From Bradyrhizobium hereditatis (GTDB lineage: Bacteria > Pseudomonadota > Alphaproteobacteria > Rhizobiales > Xanthobacteraceae): DNA of 64,000 nt. The notes below the pieces were generated by a model. The model was not told the DNA's origin. It was given only the letters and a program-made list of their open reading frames with translations, and did no database searches. This document shows positions 1 to 8,403 of this stretch, one piece after another. Both the position numbers and the translations under genes were made by a program. Each line of letters opens with the position of its first letter. Position 1 is the stretch's first letter. The stretch spans positions 310,001 through 374,000 of the forward strand of contig NZ_JAGKJK010000006.1 in assembly GCF_020329435.1 (NCBI RefSeq). The letters run 5' to 3'.

Positions 1-207
1 GCGCGCGGGATTTCGGTTTCTTCTCGGACGGTTCAGAAGGCATCAAGCACCACGGTGGAATTCTTGCTGGGTACAATCAACTGAATGGTGAAAACGGCAT
101 ATCAACTCCTAGGCGGTACTATCAACTAGAATTATGTCACGCGGGTTACAAATGCACGGATTATTAGGCTCAACCACACGATGTGAGAATGATGGGACGT
201 TTACTCC
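1..207. repeat. Upstream flank with ATCAACT repeats, possible IS end
   Basis: No convincing gene is seen here. ATCAACT occurs three times in the same orientation, at 76-82, 101-107 and 121-127, and the last copy extends to CAACTAGAATTA (123-134) followed by TGTCA. Closely related sequences recur at 2507-2550. Multiple short terminal repeats are typical of IS21-family ends, so this may be the end of an element lying mostly outside the window. No transposase is visible, so that reading is inference. The repeats could instead be operator sites. Confidence 0.35.
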
Positions 208-990
208 ATGCAAGAGCCTCTTCCGACATCGGGGCGCCTACCTGCCCATCTCAAGATCAAATACGGGCCGGTGGGCCTGCTCGGGCGGTTCTTCCTTTGG
301 GCCGACACCGCTGCAAGGGATCGCGGAGTAACGCTGTCTTTTGGCAGCCTGCAGGACCTCACCGAAGTCAACAGGGGCAACGCCGATAGCTGGCGCCCGC
401 TTGTGCCGGTTTTTGACGAGGCTTTGGGCGGCGTTACGCCGGAGACAGCGTTTGTCCTGATCGGGCGGAACACGCATGGAGAGGTAGTCACAACCCAAGC
501 GGCGCGCATCTATGACTGGCCGGAAACGTCTCTGAAGGACGAAGCAGCTTCCCTGCGAATGTTCTTTGCCGATCCCGATGCCGCATTCGCGCGTGGAGAC
601 CGCTGCAAGATCACCACGCCGATTGCCGAGAAAATCAGCGGGCGCGTCGTCTTTTCCGGTGCCGTCTGGTATCGGCGTGATTTCAGAGGCAAGGACATTG
701 CAACCATCCAGTCGCGCATTTCGCGGGCATATGCTTTCACACGCTGGAATAGCGATTTCACGATCGGCATGATGGCCGATGCCGTCATCGCCGGTGGCCT
801 GGCAGAGCGTGCCGGATACACGAAGATCGAGCATAGTTGCATCGAGCTTGTGGCCTCGCCGCTTGGCGAGATGCGTTGCGGGCTGGGCTGGATGCAGTCT
901 GACGAACTGCTTGCCGATCTCGCAGCAATCATGGATCGGGCGAGCGTCCCTGTCATTGCCCCGCGCATTGCCGAGGAGGCAAATCAGTGA
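208..990 (+). CDS. Conserved hypothetical protein, possibly GNAT-like
   Basis: This 260-residue soluble protein has no signal peptide or membrane segment. I do not recognise its family with certainty. The stretch around residues 150-180 (VVFSGAVWYRRDFRGKDIA) resembles the beta-strand plus R/G-rich loop of acyl-CoA N-acyltransferases, so a GNAT-like fold is a weak possibility. It runs into the next gene with overlapping stop and start (GTGATG at 987-992), so the two are probably translated together. The pair lies between the repeat clusters at 76-134 and 2507-2550, possibly as an acquired block. A tie to the phosphonate genes downstream cannot be shown. Confidence 0.6.
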   Translation: MQEPLPTSGRLPAHLKIKYGPVGLLGRFFLWADTAARDRGVTLSFGSLQDLTEVNRGNADSWRPLVPVFDEALGGVTPETAFVLIGRNTHGEVVTTQAARIYDWPETSLKDEAASLRMFFADPDAAFARGDRCKITTPIAEKISGRVVFSGAVWYRRDFRGKDIATIQSRISRAYAFTRWNSDFTIGMMADAVIAGGLAERAGYTKIEHSCIELVASPLGEMRCGLGWMQSDELLADLAAIMDRASVPVIAPRIAEEANQ

Positions 991-1382
991 TGTCGCGAGG
1001 CGTGGCGGTGAATATCAGAACCTTTCGTCCGGAGGATTCAGAAGGGCTTGTCAAAGGGCTGTTCGGTTGTATCGACGGCAGGGACTGGGCAGGGCTTTCC
1101 GACTTTCTCCACGACGAGGCGATCTACGAACGGCCGGGTTATGACCCGTTCGTCGGAAAGCCGGCTATCCTGGACTTCTACCTGACGAAACGGATTATTT
1201 CGCTCGGTCAGCACCGCGTCGAGAGGGTGCTGAGCGACGGCGCAAACATTGCGTGCTGGGGCAGCTTTTCCGGCGTTGCCAAGAATGGGCGCAATCTCAG
1301 CATGCGTTTTGCGGATGTCTACCGCATCAGGGAAGGGCGGATTGATCTACGCCGGACATTCTTCGACAGCCCGGCGATCTAG
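990..1382 (+). CDS. SnoaL-like / NTF2-fold protein
   Basis: This 130-residue protein has the layout of the SnoaL/ketosteroid-isomerase-like NTF2 fold: an N-terminal helix (GLFGCIDGRDWAGLSDFL), a DEAIYERPGYDPFVGKPAILDFY segment typical of polyketide-cyclase-like members, and a final strand set ending in RIREGRIDLRRTFF. Such proteins are small-molecule isomerases, cyclases or binding proteins; the substrate here is unknown. The start is ATG 990, with a GAGGAGG ribosome site at 973-979; GTG 987 is an alternative. Its last 36 bases overlap the 3' end of the convergent gene on the other strand. Confidence 0.65.
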   Translation: MSRGVAVNIRTFRPEDSEGLVKGLFGCIDGRDWAGLSDFLHDEAIYERPGYDPFVGKPAILDFYLTKRIISLGQHRVERVLSDGANIACWGSFSGVAKNGRNLSMRFADVYRIREGRIDLRRTFFDSPAI

Positions 1383-2228
1383 AGCGGACTGTTGCTCCCA
1401 GAAGTCAACCACCGATGCGCCGAGAAGACATATTCGCCCGCTTCCCTTGCAGGTGAACGGCAAGATGAGACGCTGATAATGGCAGTGAATGCTGTCGTTC
1501 CTGTCCGGCCGTCTGATCGTGGCGTTCACCTCGTCCAGGCGCGGCACTAGCGTCTCCTGGACGCGGCGGTAAATGCCTTGCACCCACTGGCCGTAATTGT
1601 AATCCGGTTGTTCTTCCATAGGCAGGCCTCGCGCATTCTTCCGCCAGGTCTCGCCGAAAATCTCAAAGCCAGATCCGACATCGGTAATGGTCAGGCGGCC
1701 ATCCACGGGCTCGACAAGCATGAAGCGCCCACGAAGCGATTCAGGCAACACGTCGGCCAGCGTCGCTGAATCGTAAACCCGCTTCGAATCAATCCATTGC
1801 GCGAAAAGGGATGACAGTGCTTCGTCCGTGTTTGCAAGTGTTTCGAGCGGCTGCTCTCTGCTCGTGAACACGGAAGAAGATTGCTGATGGCTCGCAGCAA
1901 TCTGCTCGGTAATGTAGGCGATCGTCTGCGCGAAGCCTGGCACCAGCTTCTCGACGAACTGGTCCGGGTGGGAAATGATGGTGCGTTCGATTCCCATATC
2001 AGCGAGATGGTATAGAGCTGCCGCGATGCTGGTCTGTGACACCGTTTCGGGCCGAAATCGGATGCGTGCCGCATTGGGAGCGATTTTCGTGACAGCCACA
2101 AATCCCAGATTCTCGACGAGGTAGGTCAGAAAATCGAAGTCGGGAAGTGAGCAGTGCAGGAAACTCCGTAGGGCCGGGGATCGAGCGTCCCATGTGCGAC
2201 CATGGTCGTCCAGAATGACTGTTTGCAT
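1347..2228 (-). CDS. Hypothetical protein with PAS-like C-terminal half
   Basis: This 293-residue soluble protein is not assigned to a named family. The C-terminal half (about residues 160-280) reads like a PAS-type sensor domain: a GRFMLVEPVDGRL strand, a GSGFEIFGETW segment, then a helix and a CHYQRLILPFTCKGSGRICLLG strand pair. The N-terminal half is mixed helix and strand. Start ATG 2228 is preferred over the upstream TTG 2243 because a G-rich ribosome site precedes it. It is convergent with the SnoaL-like gene and overlaps it by 36 bases. A sensory or regulatory role is a guess. Confidence 0.5.
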   Translation of the reverse strand: MQTVILDDHGRTWDARSPALRSFLHCSLPDFDFLTYLVENLGFVAVTKIAPNAARIRFRPETVSQTSIAAALYHLADMGIERTIISHPDQFVEKLVPGFAQTIAYITEQIAASHQQSSSVFTSREQPLETLANTDEALSSLFAQWIDSKRVYDSATLADVLPESLRGRFMLVEPVDGRLTITDVGSGFEIFGETWRKNARGLPMEEQPDYNYGQWVQGIYRRVQETLVPRLDEVNATIRRPDRNDSIHCHYQRLILPFTCKGSGRICLLGASVVDFWEQQSALDRRAVEECPA

Positions 2229-2243
2229 GCGACCCCCACCCAA

Positions 2244-2617
2244 CCGAGGAGCAAAGTCGTCTACCTAGCGCTCGTTGTTTGGCGCAGTTGCGGCATCTTA
2301 GTGATACTCGTTCGGCTAGACATCAAAATTCGATGAACAATTGGCTTCACGCTTTCGTGACGGCTTTTTTCCTCCGATTCCGCCTCGCCTTAGGCCTCGT
2401 GCCGATCTGACTGCGCGAAGTCAGCGACTGAAACCACTTCTTGGTTTGCAATGAATTACTGAACTGACACCGGCAGCCGACTGCGTCCGCCCGATGCGCT
2501 TCATCTCAACTGGAATTAGATATTTTGCGCATCAACCAGAATTAGATATTGACGTCAGGTGTAAACGTGTCACAACTATTGTTAGTGAAGCTGATCAGGC
2601 GTCCCAGGGAGTTCGAC
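2244..2617. repeat. Intergenic region with near-identical 18-bp repeats
   Basis: This gap of about 370 bases holds no credible gene. Two near-identical 18-mers lie in direct orientation at 2507-2524 and 2533-2550 (CAACTGGAATTAGATATT and CAACCAGAATTAGATATT), 26 bases apart. A related copy is at 123-134. They lie just upstream of the PEP mutase gene, so they are either transcription-factor sites for the phosphonate genes or terminal repeats of a lost IS21-type element. The remainder shows no hairpin terminator I would call. Confidence 0.45.
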
Positions 2618-3565
2618 ATGCAAGCGCAAAAACAGTCCGTCGCAAACGGCCATCACCACCCCGCTGCGTCGGGAGCGGCGGGCAAACTTCGTAATCAAAT
2701 CTGCTGCAATCACGATCTCTCCTTTCTGATGGAGGCCCACGACGGTCTGTCGGGCGCCATCGCAGAGCGCGCAGGTTTCAAGGGACTCTGGGCATCCGGC
2801 CTGTCAATTTCGTGCTCGCTCGGCTACCGCGACGCCAACGAGGCCTCCTGGACACAGCTCGTTGATGTCGTCGAGCGCTTGGTAGACTCGACAGATCTTC
2901 CGGTGCTTGTCGACGGCGATAGCGGCTTTGGCAATTTCAACAATGCGCGCCTTCTGGCACGCAAGCTACAGCAACGCGGCGCCGCCGGCGTCGCACTGGA
3001 GGACAAGGGCTTTCCCAAGATGAATTCGTTCGTCGGCGATCGGCATCCGTTGGCCGATACGGGCGAATTCTCGGGCCGGCTACGCGCTGTGAGGGATACT
3101 GTCGGCGACGACCTAGTCCTCGTCGCCCGGATCGAGGCGCTGATCGCCGGCCACGGAATGGACGAAGCGCTCATGCGCGCCCATGCCTATGCCGAGGCCG
3201 GAGCAGATGCCATCCTCATTCATTCGCGCAGGAGCGTGGCAGACGAGATCCTCGCTTTCGCCGCCGCCTGGCAGAACCGGCTTCCGGTCGTGATCGTCCC
3301 CACCAAATACTATCGAACGCCCGTCTCCGCCTACCGCGAAGCCGGCATCTCGACTGTGATCTGGGCCAACCACTCGATGCGGGCGGCGATTGCCGGGATG
3401 AGAGAGATTTGCGGCCGTATCATTGCCGAGGAGAGCATCGCCGGCATCGAAGGCGAAGTCGCCTCGCTTGACGAGGTCTTTGGCTTGATGCGCTATGGCG
3501 AACTCGCTGCCGCTGAGGAGCGATACTTGCCGACATACAGCGGAAATGGTCACGCGAAAGCGTGA
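2618..3565 (+). CDS. pepM: Phosphoenolpyruvate mutase (PEP phosphomutase)
   Basis: This enzyme rearranges phosphoenolpyruvate to phosphonopyruvate, the C-P bond-forming entry to nearly all phosphonate biosynthesis. The 315-residue protein belongs to the isocitrate lyase/PEP mutase superfamily. Visible features are WASGLSIS (58-65), Asp72, the VDGDSGFGN metal-binding loop (98-106) and the signature EDKGFPKMNS (128-137). The Asn of KMNS marks mutases; phosphonopyruvate hydrolase differs at this point. The C-terminal AEERYLP is also conserved. Start ATG 2618 has AGGGAG at 2606-2611; an upstream in-frame start at 2549 lacks this support. A methyltransferase and phosphonopyruvate decarboxylase follow on the same strand, making a biosynthetic role likely. 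Confidence 0.93.
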   Translation: MQAQKQSVANGHHHPAASGAAGKLRNQICCNHDLSFLMEAHDGLSGAIAERAGFKGLWASGLSISCSLGYRDANEASWTQLVDVVERLVDSTDLPVLVDGDSGFGNFNNARLLARKLQQRGAAGVALEDKGFPKMNSFVGDRHPLADTGEFSGRLRAVRDTVGDDLVLVARIEALIAGHGMDEALMRAHAYAEAGADAILIHSRRSVADEILAFAAAWQNRLPVVIVPTKYYRTPVSAYREAGISTVIWANHSMRAAIAGMREICGRIIAEESIAGIEGEVASLDEVFGLMRYGELAAAEERYLPTYSGNGHAKA

Positions 3566-3620
3566 TTCTCCGGTCCCTTCATCCAATGCCGTAGAACCCT
3601 TCGAACGCGGAGATCGTGCC

Positions 3621-4694
3621 ATGCTTCAATCAACACTAGCGGCCTCAATACCAAACCAGCTGCCTGAACCGGATATCGCCCAGGTGATCCGATGGCGCGA
3701 TAGTTCGTATGCGGCTGACCTCTATATCGCGGCGGTCTCGTGGCTCGATCTCTTCACCTATCTCGACCAAACTCCCGCGACCGAAACAGAGCTGCGCAGC
3801 CATTTTCAGATCAAGGAGCGGCCGACGCGAACGATGATCAGGCTCTTTGAGTCCTGGGGGCTGCTCGCCAACGTCGATGGCAAGCTTTTCGTGACGGCAT
3901 CCGCGCAGCGGTACTTGAGCCGCAGCTCGGCTGAGAACATTTCCTCCTACATCGCCACCATGAAGTACAAATCGTCGGTTCGGGAGATCTACGACGTATT
4001 GCGCCAGGGTGCACCAGACACGTGGCATGTCGAGCGTGGCGACACGACCAGCTGGGACGCGCTGATGCAAACGGACGAATTTGCCGATCTGAACACGCAA
4101 GGCATGGAGGAGCGTGGGCGGATTTTTGCTCCCGATCTCGCGCGCCTGCTCGACTGTTCGCAGGACACGGCCGTGCTCGATGTGGGGGGTGGATCCGGGG
4201 TCTATTCCGCGCACCTGCTCAACCGATATCCCAATCTGTCGGCGACCATATTTGAGCGTCCGCCCGTCGACCAACTCGCCACGCGATGTCTTGCCGAGCG
4301 AAAGCTGACGGCACCAAGAGCGCGTGTGATCGCCGGAGATATGTTCGTCGATCCGTTTCCGAACGCCGCTTCGCTCCATCTCTATTCGCATGTCCTGCAC
4401 AATTGGGGACCTGAGAAAGTGCGGCTGTTGCTGGATAAATCGTACCAGAGCTTGCTTCCTGGTGGTCGGGTGGCCGTTTATAGCTGCCACCCCGACGACC
4501 GAGGCGGTCCCGCGCCGGTCGCGGAAGCGGAATACTCGGTCCTGCTGACCACCGGCTATGAAGGCTGCTGCTACAGCTTCGAGGACATGCGCTCACTCAT
4601 GGAAGGCGTCGGCTTTCAGCAGGTCGAGTATCGCAAGTCGATTTGCAACCGAAGTCTCATCACAGCGCGAAAGCGCGCCAACGGCTCCAGCTGA
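3621..4694 (+). CDS. SAM-dependent O-methyltransferase (COMT/acetylserotonin type)
   Basis: The 357-residue protein has the two-part layout of Methyltransf_2 enzymes: an N-terminal winged-helix dimerisation domain (about residues 20-105) and a Rossmann SAM domain. The SAM motif DVGGGSG is at 187-193. HVLHNW (257-262) is the conserved region that carries the catalytic histidine in this family, followed by LLPGGRVAVY. The start is taken at ATG 3621 rather than the longer frame from 3495, which would overlap PEP mutase. It sits between pepM and ppd in one run of genes, so the substrate may be a phosphonate or carboxylate of that pathway. O-methylated phosphonates are known in fosfazinomycin and dehydrophos pathways, but their methyltransferases are not obviously this type, so the substrate remains inference. 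Confidence 0.85.
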   Translation: MLQSTLAASIPNQLPEPDIAQVIRWRDSSYAADLYIAAVSWLDLFTYLDQTPATETELRSHFQIKERPTRTMIRLFESWGLLANVDGKLFVTASAQRYLSRSSAENISSYIATMKYKSSVREIYDVLRQGAPDTWHVERGDTTSWDALMQTDEFADLNTQGMEERGRIFAPDLARLLDCSQDTAVLDVGGGSGVYSAHLLNRYPNLSATIFERPPVDQLATRCLAERKLTAPRARVIAGDMFVDPFPNAASLHLYSHVLHNWGPEKVRLLLDKSYQSLLPGGRVAVYSCHPDDRGGPAPVAEAEYSVLLTTGYEGCCYSFEDMRSLMEGVGFQQVEYRKSICNRSLITARKRANGSS

Positions 4695-4828
4695 ACAAGC
4701 GCGCTATCCGAACAAGATCGCTGTCTGAAAGCGTCTTGCTGGATCGTGGTTTCGTCGACGCCGACGGCACCAAACGCCGCGTTGTGCCCGGCGGGAGCAA
4801 AATATCGCATCACGGAAGGATGCCTGAA

Positions 4829-5995
4829 ATGACGATGTCAACAACGACGCTCTTGGCTCTACTGAAGCGGCAGAAGTATGAGTTCTTTTCCGGGGTACCC
4901 TGTTCGCATTTCGCCGATCTGTTCCAGCGGGTATCCATGGACAGCGATATCATGTCGGTCCCGGCGGCGAGCGAAGGCAGCGCGTTGTCGTTTGCCGTCG
5001 GCGCGGCACTTGCGGGGCGACGAAGCGTCGTTGCCCTCCAGAATTCCGGACTAGGAAACATTATCAATCCGCTGACATCACTGGTCCAGGTCAACTGTAT
5101 TCCGACACTGCTTCTGATCTCCGTGCGGGGGCATGTCGACGAACCCGAGGACGAGCCGCAGCATCGCATCATGGGCGCCAGTACGCATGCCTTGCTCGAT
5201 CAATTGGCAATCCCGTGGAGTGAGTTCGACGGGACGCCGCACGGGTTCATGGCGGCTCTCGTGAAGGCCGAAGAGGCATTTAAGCGATCGCTCTCGTTTG
5301 CAGTATTGGTCCGGAAAGGTCAACTTTCTGCGGGCGTCGGCGTTGCCATCAACGGCGAGCAACAAGCGGACAACTATCCTCTCAACGTCGGAGACGCTCT
5401 GGAAATCATCAGTGAGGCCTTGCGGCCGACCGATCTCGTTGTCTCGACGACCGGGTTCATTTCCCGAGAGCTGTTTCGCTTGAGCGATCGTCCTGGGAAT
5501 TTTTACATGCAGGGATCACTCGGCCATTGCAGCGCGGTGGCTGCAGGGGTCGCGCTTGCGCATCCATCGCGTCGCGTGGTCGCGCTGGATGGCGATGGCG
5601 CCGTGCTGATGCATATGGGGGTCTTGTCCACGATCGGGCACGCATCCCCGCGAAACTTCCTCCACATCGTGCTCGATAACGAAGGCTACGTTTCTACCGG
5701 GGGACAGCAATCCACCTCCGCGACGTCATCGCTGGAAGCAGTCGCCGTGGCCTGCGGGTATCGCGCGGTCCGCCGGTGTGTAACCCGTGCCGAATTGAGC
5801 GACGCGGCTGCGCGAAGCTTGTTGGCCGAAGGGCCGCACTTCCTGCTCTGCAAGGTCAATCAATCACATTCGCACTCGCTACCCCGGGTTACGTCGCGTT
5901 ACACCCCGGAGGAAAACAAAGAAGCATTTCAGCTCGCGCTGAACCAGCCGCGGACTTTCCGCCTGCAAGCCGTGCCGGCGAGTGGGGCTCGGTGA
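4829..5995 (+). CDS. ppd: Phosphonopyruvate decarboxylase
   Basis: This thiamine-diphosphate enzyme converts phosphonopyruvate to phosphonoacetaldehyde and CO2, pulling the unfavourable PEP mutase equilibrium forward. The 388-residue length suits the family, which is shorter than most ThDP decarboxylases. SGVPCSHFADLF (21-32) and the activating glutamate in PAASEGSAL (E49) are in the PYR domain. GDG (255-257) through DNEGY (283-287) forms the ThDP/Mg motif, followed by STGGQQST. Start ATG 4829 has GGAAGG at 4814-4819; ATG 4820 and 4835 are alternatives. The stop overlaps a GTG of the next gene at 5992-5995, implying coupling. Together with pepM this gives a complete route from PEP to phosphonoacetaldehyde. 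Confidence 0.92.
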   Translation: MTMSTTTLLALLKRQKYEFFSGVPCSHFADLFQRVSMDSDIMSVPAASEGSALSFAVGAALAGRRSVVALQNSGLGNIINPLTSLVQVNCIPTLLLISVRGHVDEPEDEPQHRIMGASTHALLDQLAIPWSEFDGTPHGFMAALVKAEEAFKRSLSFAVLVRKGQLSAGVGVAINGEQQADNYPLNVGDALEIISEALRPTDLVVSTTGFISRELFRLSDRPGNFYMQGSLGHCSAVAAGVALAHPSRRVVALDGDGAVLMHMGVLSTIGHASPRNFLHIVLDNEGYVSTGGQQSTSATSSLEAVAVACGYRAVRRCVTRAELSDAAARSLLAEGPHFLLCKVNQSHSHSLPRVTSRYTPEENKEAFQLALNQPRTFRLQAVPASGAR

Positions 5996-6901
5996 AACAT
6001 CAGGCGGCCAACATGCTGATCGGTTTCCTCTGCCTCTCATTCGTCGTCATCATCTGGGGCACAAACTGGCTGGTGATCAAGGACGCCTTGGAGTCCTCGC
6101 CGCCGCTGTTTTTCACGGGCATCCGTTTGCTCGGCGGCGCAATCGCGATCGGAGCTGTCCGCCTGTGCCTTGGATACCCGCTCCAGCTCGGGTGTGACGG
6201 TAAGGGCAGGCTTGTCGCGGTGGGCCTCCTTCAAATGGCCGGAGGCCTCGGGTTGAGCCTGGTCGGCTTGCAGTATCTCGATGTCGGCACCAGCGCCTTG
6301 ATCTTCTATACGATGCCGTTGTGGCTCGTCGCGATCGAGTGGGCGATCGATCGCCAAAAGCAATCGTTCCTCGATGTCATCGCACTGACCTGTGGCATGC
6401 TTGGTCTCGGGCTGCTGGCTTCGGGTGCTGCTCCGGTGGCGACATCTCATGGCATCCTGGGCATAGCGCTGCTTTCGATGGCGGCTTTCAGTTGGGCGCT
6501 GGGAACATGGATCCACAAGCGCACCCCCGGCGACATCAACGTGTGGAGCCGTACCATCTTTCAATTGGCGACCTCGGGCGTAGCTGTCATCGTTGCATCG
6601 CTCCTGCTGGAGCGTCGGCTCGACTGGAGTCAATTGCCGATTCTCGCCTGGCCTATCGCATTCAACTGCATCGTGGCGACCGGCTTGGCGTTCGTCGCCT
6701 GGTATCGCGCGCTCAGCTCCATTTCCACGCAGATCGCATCGCAGAGCCTCGTGCTCATCCCTGTCGTCGCGCTGGTTGCGGCCGCCGTTCTGCAACAGGA
6801 GACTCCCACGGCACGCGTCGTGTTTCGCCTGTGTCCTCATCATCGGCGGCGTTACCATCGCGATTTGGCATGCTGGCGGCGAAAGGAGCCGATCCCTTTA
6901 G
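5992..6901 (+). pseudogene. EamA/DMT-family transporter, frameshifted near its end
   Basis: This is a ten-helix drug/metabolite transporter, with the first EamA repeat beginning LIGFLCLSFVVIIWGTNW and the second after LGIALLSMAAFSWALGTW. It is placed to export a product of the phosphonate genes. GTG 5992 overlaps the ppd stop; ATG 6013 is an alternative start. At about 6823-6830 the frame breaks. The original frame becomes basic and non-membrane and runs to 6966, into the next gene. The +1 frame restores a normal last helix (ACVLIIGGVTIAIWHAG) and stops at 6901. An extra C around 6826 would explain it. It is either a sequencing error or a recent mutation removing the tenth helix. Confidence 0.75.
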
Positions 6902-6959
6902 GGGCGATCCCACGCGCCCGGAATCCTGCGCGGCACGGAACATCACATGGAGTCCGGCG

Positions 6960-8396
6960 ATGTTAGATTCGACACGTCCCTATCATCCGATGAAGATCGC
7001 AGGGAAGGATGTCCTTGCGGATTCGACGATCGACGTGCGGAATCCGTTTACGGATCAGGTAATAGCCGCGGTGCCGCAAGCGCGTCCAGAGCATGTTCGG
7101 CGCGCCTTCGCGATTGCCCGGGCATTCCGTCCGAGGCTCACGCGGCATGAGCGGGCGCGGATCCTCCTGGCCACGGCAGAGGCGATCGAAGCAAACCGGG
7201 ACCGGCTTGCGCATCTCATTACATCAGAAAGCGGCCTATGCTTGAAAGACTCGCTGCATGAAACCGTGCGGGCCAAGGATGTCTGGTCATTCGCGGCGCA
7301 CGCAGTGCTCCAGGACGATGGAGCGATTTACGCGGGCGATATCGGAGGGAATGCTCAGGGCAGACGCATATTCGCGAGCAGGACGCCGCTCCTTGGTGTC
7401 ATTTCAGCGATTACCCCCTTCAACCATCCGCTGAATCTCGTGAGCCACAAGCTCGCTCCGGCAATCGCGACCAATAACAGGGTCGTGCTGAAACCGGCGG
7501 AGGCGACTCCTTTGACCGCGCTTGCTCTTGCCGAGCTACTTTATGAAGCGGGACTGCCGCCGGAAATGTTGTCGGTAGTCACCGGGGAGCCGCGTTCGCT
7601 GGGAGACGCGATGATCAATGACCCGGCCATCGACCTGGTGACATTTACCGGATCGGTGAATGCTGGCAAGAAAATCGCCGAACGGGTGGGATACCGAAGG
7701 CTGGTGCTCGAGCTCGGCGGGAATGATCCTCTGATCGTCATGGGTGATGCCGATCTCGACCGCGCGGCCCGATTGGCGGTGCAGGGTGCGACCAAAAATT
7801 CCGGGCAACGCTGCACCGCCGTCAAGCGCGCCCTGGTCGTCGAGAGCGTTGCCGATCGCTTCGCCGAAGCGACCCTCTCTCTGATGAAGCGCCTCAGGGC
7901 AGGGGATCCCCTGGACCCTGACACGGACGTGGGGACGGTCATCAACGCGAGGGCGGCGTCGGTAATTGCCGGACGCGTCGAAGCCGCAGTTGAGAGCGGC
8001 GCACGCTTGCTGCTTGGAAATACTCCAGAGGGCGCGCTTTATCCGCCGACACTGCTGGACCATGTCCCGCCCGATTGCGAATTGGTGCGCGAAGAGACAT
8101 TTGGTCCTGTCCTGCCGATCATTCGCTGCCCGGATGATGTTGAACACATCATTGCCATCGCAAACTCAACGGCCTTCGGTCTTTCGGCGGGTTTGTGCAC
8201 AGATAGACTCGACTACATCACCCGCTTTATCGATGCCCTCGACGTCGGCTGCGTCAACGTATGGGAAGTTCCGGGATACCGGACGGAGCTGACGCCGTTC
8301 GGCGGCATCAAGGATTCCGGCCTCGGCCACAAGGAAGGCGTGCTGGAAGCCATGAAGAGCTTTACGAACATAAAAACCTATTCGCTGCCGTGGTGA
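6960..8396 (+). CDS. phnY: Phosphonoacetaldehyde dehydrogenase
   Basis: PhnY oxidises phosphonoacetaldehyde to phosphonoacetate with NAD(P)+. The 478-residue aldehyde dehydrogenase carries ISAITPFNHPLN, the general-base glutamate in LELGGNDP, the catalytic cysteine in NSGQRCTAVKR, EETFGP and the C-terminal EAMKSFTNIKT. From memory these segments closely follow rhizobial PhnY, which distinguishes it from general ALDHs. ATG 6960 has GGAG at 6949-6952. In known catabolic loci PhnY works on phosphonoacetaldehyde from aminoethylphosphonate transaminase PhnW, but no PhnW is present in this window. The aldehyde most simply comes from the decarboxylase two genes upstream. The gene ends 7 bases before the convergent regulator. 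Confidence 0.87.
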   Translation: MLDSTRPYHPMKIAGKDVLADSTIDVRNPFTDQVIAAVPQARPEHVRRAFAIARAFRPRLTRHERARILLATAEAIEANRDRLAHLITSESGLCLKDSLHETVRAKDVWSFAAHAVLQDDGAIYAGDIGGNAQGRRIFASRTPLLGVISAITPFNHPLNLVSHKLAPAIATNNRVVLKPAEATPLTALALAELLYEAGLPPEMLSVVTGEPRSLGDAMINDPAIDLVTFTGSVNAGKKIAERVGYRRLVLELGGNDPLIVMGDADLDRAARLAVQGATKNSGQRCTAVKRALVVESVADRFAEATLSLMKRLRAGDPLDPDTDVGTVINARAASVIAGRVEAAVESGARLLLGNTPEGALYPPTLLDHVPPDCELVREETFGPVLPIIRCPDDVEHIIAIANSTAFGLSAGLCTDRLDYITRFIDALDVGCVNVWEVPGYRTELTPFGGIKDSGLGHKEGVLEAMKSFTNIKTYSLPW

Positions 8397-8403
8397 GGCA
8401 AGC

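Noticed and set aside
2565..2585. Pho-box-like site before pepM (TGTAA followed by TGTCA)
   Set aside because: The half-sites are 8 bases apart rather than 11, so the PhoB architecture is not met.
2618..3565. Reading the PEP mutase as phosphonopyruvate hydrolase or isocitrate lyase
   Set aside because: The EDKGFPKMNS motif keeps the Asn typical of mutases, the isocitrate-lyase KKCGH motif is absent, and a phosphonopyruvate decarboxylase follows.
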